Assembly: GCA_963728495.1 (NCBI GenBank)
Contig: CAVSKI010000001.1
Span: 1-64,000 of the forward strand
DNA length: 64,000 nucleotides
Direction of reading: 5' to 3'
DNA from: JACVRW01 sp963728495
Lineage (GTDB): Bacteria > Actinomycetota > Thermoleophilia > Solirubrobacterales > Thermoleophilaceae
Shown: piece by piece, positions 60,929 to 64,000 of the stretch
Numbering within the stretch: the stretch's first letter is position 1
How the letters are laid out: each line of letters opens with the position of its first letter
The notes under the pieces: model-generated
What the model was told of the DNA's origin: nothing
Databases searched by the model: none
The model's input: only the letters and a program-made list of their open reading frames with translations
Made by a program: the position numbers and the translations under genes

Positions 60929-62196
60929 GTGCGCTGCGCGACCAGCTCGCCTACCTCGAAGCCTCCAGCAGCTTCTACGCCGAGCGACTGAGGGGCGTGC
61001 GCGAGCACGTGCACACGCCGGCCGACCTGCGCCGCCTGCCGTTCACCACCAAGGAGGAGCTGCGCGAGGGTCAGCGCCAGGAGCCTCCCTTCGGCGCCCA
61101 CCTGTGTGCGGCGCCCGAGCGGCTCGTGCGCATGCACGTGACCTCGGGCACCACCGGCGATCCCGTGGCGGTCGGCTTCACGCGGCGCGACCATGAGGCC
61201 AACAGCGCGGTGGGCGGTGACGCCTTTCGCATCGCGGGCCTGCGCCCGAACGACGTGGTCGCCCACTGCCTCAACTACGCGCTGTACGCGGGAGGCATCG
61301 CCGACCACATGGCGCTCGAGCGCAGTGGCGCCACCGTGGTGCCCGTGGGCACCGGTCAGTCGCAGCGCCTGCTCGACCTCATCCCGCGCCTGGGCATCAC
61401 CGCGATCTTCGGCACGCTCTCCTTCCCCGCCTACCTCGCCGGACGCGCTCGCGAGACCAGCATCGATCCGCGCGCGCTGGGCGTGCGCCACCTCGTCACG
61501 GCCGGAGAACCGGGCGCGGGCCTGGCGGCGGTGCGGGCCGAGATCAAGGAGGCGTGGGGAGCGACTGTGGCCGACACGTTCGGAATGAGCGACGTATGGT
61601 CGACGATGGCCGGCGCCTGTGAGCGGGCCGAGGGCCTGCACCTGACGGTGGACGATCACGCCGTGCTCGAGCTGGTGGAGCCGGAAAGCGGCTCGCCGGT
61701 CGAGCTCGAGGACGGCGCCAGCGGCGAGCTGGTGTGGACGCACCTGGGCCGCGAGGCCTCGCCGCTGCTGCGCTACCGCTCGGGCGACCTCGGGCGGGTG
61801 TGGACCACGCCGTGCGCGTGCGGGCGCAGCTCGCCCCGGATCCGCATCGACGGGCGCCGCGACGACATGCTCCGTGTGCAGGCCGTGAACGTCTATCCGC
61901 AGGCCATCGGCGCGATCCTCTCCGAGGACTCCAGGCTGGGCCGCCACTGCGTCGTCGCCGTCGGCGATCCGGTGAGCCCACCTCTGCAGGTGTACGTGGA
62001 AGCCGACCCACAGGCCGACCTCGCGGGCGTGAGTGAGCGGCTGCACGCCGCATTGAATGCGCGCTTCGACGTGACCAGACTCGAGCCCGGCTCGCTGCCC
62101 GTGGCCGAACACAAGACCCGTATCGTCCACCGGACCGCCCGCGGGGACAGCCTGCCGCCGGCGGTGGAGAGGCTGATGAGAGCGAGCGCCGAATGA
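60925..62196 (+). CDS. PaaK-like AMP-dependent CoA ligase
   Basis: 423 residues, close to phenylacetate-CoA ligase in layout. The ATP loop is RMHVTSGTTGDPVAVGFTRR, the core includes TVADTFGMSDVWSTMAG and RYRSGDLGRVW, and the hinge is CGRSSPRIRIDGRRDDMLRV. It activates a carboxylic acid to its CoA thioester. In this operon it probably activates the acid left after decarbamoylation, for use by the enoyl-CoA hydratase. GTG start, 4-nt overlaps on both sides. Confidence 0.87.
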   Translation: MSALRDQLAYLEASSSFYAERLRGVREHVHTPADLRRLPFTTKEELREGQRQEPPFGAHLCAAPERLVRMHVTSGTTGDPVAVGFTRRDHEANSAVGGDAFRIAGLRPNDVVAHCLNYALYAGGIADHMALERSGATVVPVGTGQSQRLLDLIPRLGITAIFGTLSFPAYLAGRARETSIDPRALGVRHLVTAGEPGAGLAAVRAEIKEAWGATVADTFGMSDVWSTMAGACERAEGLHLTVDDHAVLELVEPESGSPVELEDGASGELVWTHLGREASPLLRYRSGDLGRVWTTPCACGRSSPRIRIDGRRDDMLRVQAVNVYPQAIGAILSEDSRLGRHCVVAVGDPVSPPLQVYVEADPQADLAGVSERLHAALNARFDVTRLEPGSLPVAEHKTRIVHRTARGDSLPPAVERLMRASAE

Positions 62197-62951
62197 CCGT
62201 CACGACCGAGATGCAGGGGCCCGCCCGGCTGATCCTCTGGGACCGCCAGGCGCGCCGCAACGCCTGGGATCTCGAGACGATGACCGCGGTCGCCGATGCG
62301 ATCGAGGCCGCGGGCGCCGATCCGGAGGTGCGCTGCGTCGTCCTGCGTGGCGCCGGCGAGCACTTCTCGGCCGGCGATGACCTCCACGCCGCCACGGAGG
62401 CCGACAGCGACGCCTGGGCGGCCACCATCGAGGGCTTCCAACGCATGACCCGGGTGGTGCTGGCTGCGCCGATTCCCGCGATCGCGGCGATCGACGGCGT
62501 GTGTGTGGGCGGGGCGCTGGAGTTCGCCGCGAGCTGCGACCTGCGGCTGTGCACCGACCGCGTGCGGTTGCTCACCCCCGAGGTCGGGATCGGTCTGGTG
62601 GCGAGCAACGCGGGCACACTGCTGCTGCCGGAGCTGCTGGGCGAAAGCGCCGCCCGAGCGCTGTTGCTCGGCGGCGAGGAGCGCGACGCCGCCTGGGCGC
62701 GCGATCACGGATTCGCCACCGAGATGGTGGCGCCGGAACGGCTCGACGCGCGCATCGCGCACTGGACCGGCGTCTTCTCGCGCACGTCACGCGACGCCGT
62801 CGCCGCGACCAAGGCGATGCTCAACGAGCGCTTCGGCGAGTTGCTGCCGGCCGCGATGGAGCGCGAGACCCACCACTGCGTGCGCCTGTTCGACGAACCG
62901 GACGCCCGGGCCGCGCTGAGCGCGTTTTCCGGGCGCAGGGCGCGCGACTGA
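62193..62951 (+). CDS. Enoyl-CoA hydratase/isomerase family protein
   Basis: 252 residues, crotonase fold. The oxyanion-hole segments are VLRGAGEHFSAGDDLHAATE and IAAIDGVCVGGALEFAASCD. The residue set around SNAGTLLLPELLGESAARAL lacks an obvious pair of catalytic glutamates, so isomerase, lyase or hydrolase activity is possible. ATG overlaps the ligase stop (ATGA). It acts on the CoA ester made upstream. Confidence 0.87.
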   Translation: MTVTTEMQGPARLILWDRQARRNAWDLETMTAVADAIEAAGADPEVRCVVLRGAGEHFSAGDDLHAATEADSDAWAATIEGFQRMTRVVLAAPIPAIAAIDGVCVGGALEFAASCDLRLCTDRVRLLTPEVGIGLVASNAGTLLLPELLGESAARALLLGGEERDAAWARDHGFATEMVAPERLDARIAHWTGVFSRTSRDAVAATKAMLNERFGELLPAAMERETHHCVRLFDEPDARAALSAFSGRRARD

Positions 62952-62971
62952 CTCGGTACGGCGTCACCTCG

Positions 62972-63799
62972 ATGACCGCGCCGCTGCGGCGCGTGCTGGT
63001 CCGCCGCCCGGCCACGGCCGGCGACTGGGCCGGCGCCGCTTGGCGAACACCGGACCCCGGCCTGCTCGCCGCTCAGCACGAGGCGTTCTGCGAGCTGCTG
63101 GCCGGGCTTGGAGTGGAGGTCGAGCTAGCCGAAGCGCTGGATGGGCAGGTCGACGCCGTGTACATGCACGACTCGATGGTCATGACCGGCCGCGGCGGCA
63201 TCTCACTGCGGATGGCCAAGCCCGCGCGCGAAAGGGAGCCCGCGGCCGCGGCAAGGGAGCTAGAGCGGTTGGGGATCCCGCTTCTCGGCGCACTCGAAGC
63301 GCCGGCCTATGCCGACGGAGGCGATCGCTACTGGATCGACGACTCGACAGCTGCGATCGGGCTGGGCTACCGCACCAACCGGGCCGGAGCCGCCGCGCTG
63401 GCCGAGCTCTTGCAACCGGAGGGAGTGGAGGTCCAGGCCTACGACATGCCTCACGACCAGGGGCCGGGTTCGGTGCTGCACCTTCAGTCGTTCATCTCCG
63501 GTGTGGCCGACAGCCTGTGCGTGATCTACGAGCCGCTGGCCCCCGTCCGCCTGCTGCAGGACCTGCGCGACCGCGGAACCGACTGGATCGCGATCGACCA
63601 CGACGCGTACGCGGCGATGGGATGCAACATCCTCGCTGTCAGGCCCGGGGTGGTGGTGATGGTCGACGGAGTGCCCGATGTGCGGCGCGCGTTGGAGCGT
63701 CGCGGCATCGAGGTGCACGTCTACGACGGCTCCGAGCTGTCGCTCAAGGGCGACGGCGGCCCCACGTGCCTCACTCAGCCGTTGCTGCGCTCTGGCTGA
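62972..63799 (+). CDS. Amidinotransferase-fold hydrolase (DDAH/arginine deiminase-like)
   Basis: 275 residues of the guanidino-group modifying superfamily. It starts RRVLVRRPATAGDWAGAAWR and has YMHDSMVMTGRGGISLRMAK, YADGGDRYWIDDSTAAIGLG (acidic substrate-binding segment) and a C-terminal GDGGPTCLTQPLL with the catalytic cysteine. Members hydrolyse or transfer amidino or ureido-like groups of arginine derivatives. It begins 20 nt after the hydratase gene and probably belongs to the same operon, suggesting a guanidino or ureido intermediate. Confidence 0.8.
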   Translation: MTAPLRRVLVRRPATAGDWAGAAWRTPDPGLLAAQHEAFCELLAGLGVEVELAEALDGQVDAVYMHDSMVMTGRGGISLRMAKPAREREPAAAARELERLGIPLLGALEAPAYADGGDRYWIDDSTAAIGLGYRTNRAGAAALAELLQPEGVEVQAYDMPHDQGPGSVLHLQSFISGVADSLCVIYEPLAPVRLLQDLRDRGTDWIAIDHDAYAAMGCNILAVRPGVVVMVDGVPDVRRALERRGIEVHVYDGSELSLKGDGGPTCLTQPLLRSG

Positions 63800-63822
63800 C
63801 GGGAGCGGGCTATGCTGCGCCG

Positions 63823-64000
63823 GTGAGCTCGCCGTCACAGCGCTGGGCCACGTTCGACATCTACGGGACGCTCGTGGACTGGAACGCCGGGATCGGCGCC
63901 GAGCTCGCTCGACTCCTCGGCGACGCAGACGTGGACGGCCGGCTCGAGCTCTACCACGACACTGAGCGCCGAATTCAGCGCGAGCAGCCGACCGCCCGGT
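63823..64000 (+). CDS. HAD-superfamily (haloacid dehalogenase type) hydrolase, partial
   Basis: The first 59 residues are present and the gene runs off the window. The nucleophile motif FDIYGTLVDWNAGIGAELAR has the haloacid-dehalogenase pattern, although the second aspartate of the DxD motif is a tyrosine, as in 2-haloacid dehalogenases. GTG start 23 nt after the amidinotransferase-fold gene; probably the next gene of that operon. Confidence 0.75.
   Translation, partial: MSSPSQRWATFDIYGTLVDWNAGIGAELARLLGDADVDGRLELYHDTERRIQREQPTAR

Noticed and set aside
1..64000. CRISPR array, insertion sequence or prophage genes
   Set aside because: No regularly spaced repeats, transposase, integrase or phage structural genes could be read anywhere in the window.

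Overview
The window is a 64 kb stretch of very GC-rich, densely coded DNA, almost certainly from an actinobacterium. The evidence is frequent GTG/TTG starts, many 4-nt ATGA/GTGA gene overlaps, two F420-type luciferase-like oxidoreductases, a NucS mismatch endonuclease and large LuxR-type ATPase regulators. The gene mix (CoxL-like Mo-hydroxylase with MoxR/CoxE partners, hydantoinase operon, ScyD-like protein, LAL regulators) looks most like a soil Thermoleophilia/Solirubrobacterales-type organism; that placement is inference. No replication origin, CRISPR array or insertion sequence was seen.

Layout. (1) 144-9063: a probable tRNA-anchored island. A tRNA-Ser(CGA) gene lies at 9044-9132 (minus), and a perfect 20-nt copy of its 3' end lies at 144-163. 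Between them are a flavin monooxygenase, two related FAD-linked (berberine-type) oxidoreductases, a ScyD-like secreted propeller, LysR with a truncated EamA transporter, an ECF sigma factor, and a broken dihydrofolate-reductase-like gene cut at the tRNA junction. No integrase was found. (2) 9147-26640: housekeeping and stress genes, including GGDEF/EAL, tadA, subtilisin, Usp, response regulator, AI-2E-type permease, CsbD, PlsC, nucS, PPK2, an F420 oxidoreductase/P450 pair, msrA, NUDIX, YceH, MFS, Fpg/Nei, GDPD, and a SnoaL/PadR pair around a perfect palindrome. (3) 26752-31456: an acyl-CoA catabolic operon (two acyl-CoA dehydrogenase subunits, IclR, SDR, CaiB-type CoA-transferase). (4) 31469-34269: a glycosyltransferase and UDP-GlcNAc 2-epimerase pair.

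(5) 34270-48900: an accessory region built around two LuxR-type ATPase regulators. It holds tandemly duplicated small proteins, an APC permease, an MMPL transporter, a DUF2278/lamin-tail protein and two paralogous 80-aa proteins. Four genes here share an upstream element, TTCAGGG-N5-ACCCGATG (a variant at one site), placed exactly 32 nt before an ATG. I read this as the operator of an undescribed local regulon and consider it the most novel signal in the window.

(6) 48915-64000: amino-acid racemase, cupin and ABM monooxygenase, then a molybdenum hydroxylase operon (FAD, FeS, a Mo subunit in two ORFs, MoxR, CoxE) on the minus strand. Facing away from it is an operon of F420-type oxidoreductase, dihydropyrimidinase, N-carbamoyl amidohydrolase, PaaK-like ligase, enoyl-CoA hydratase, amidinotransferase-fold hydrolase and a HAD dehalogenase that runs off the end. 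Together they suggest oxidation or reduction, ring opening and CoA-dependent breakdown of an N-heterocycle; the substrate is unknown.

At least five otherwise well-conserved genes (DHFR-like, IclR, LuxR-1, a secreted barrel protein, CoxE) carry single frameshifts. They may be real pseudogenes or sequence errors and should be checked against reads.
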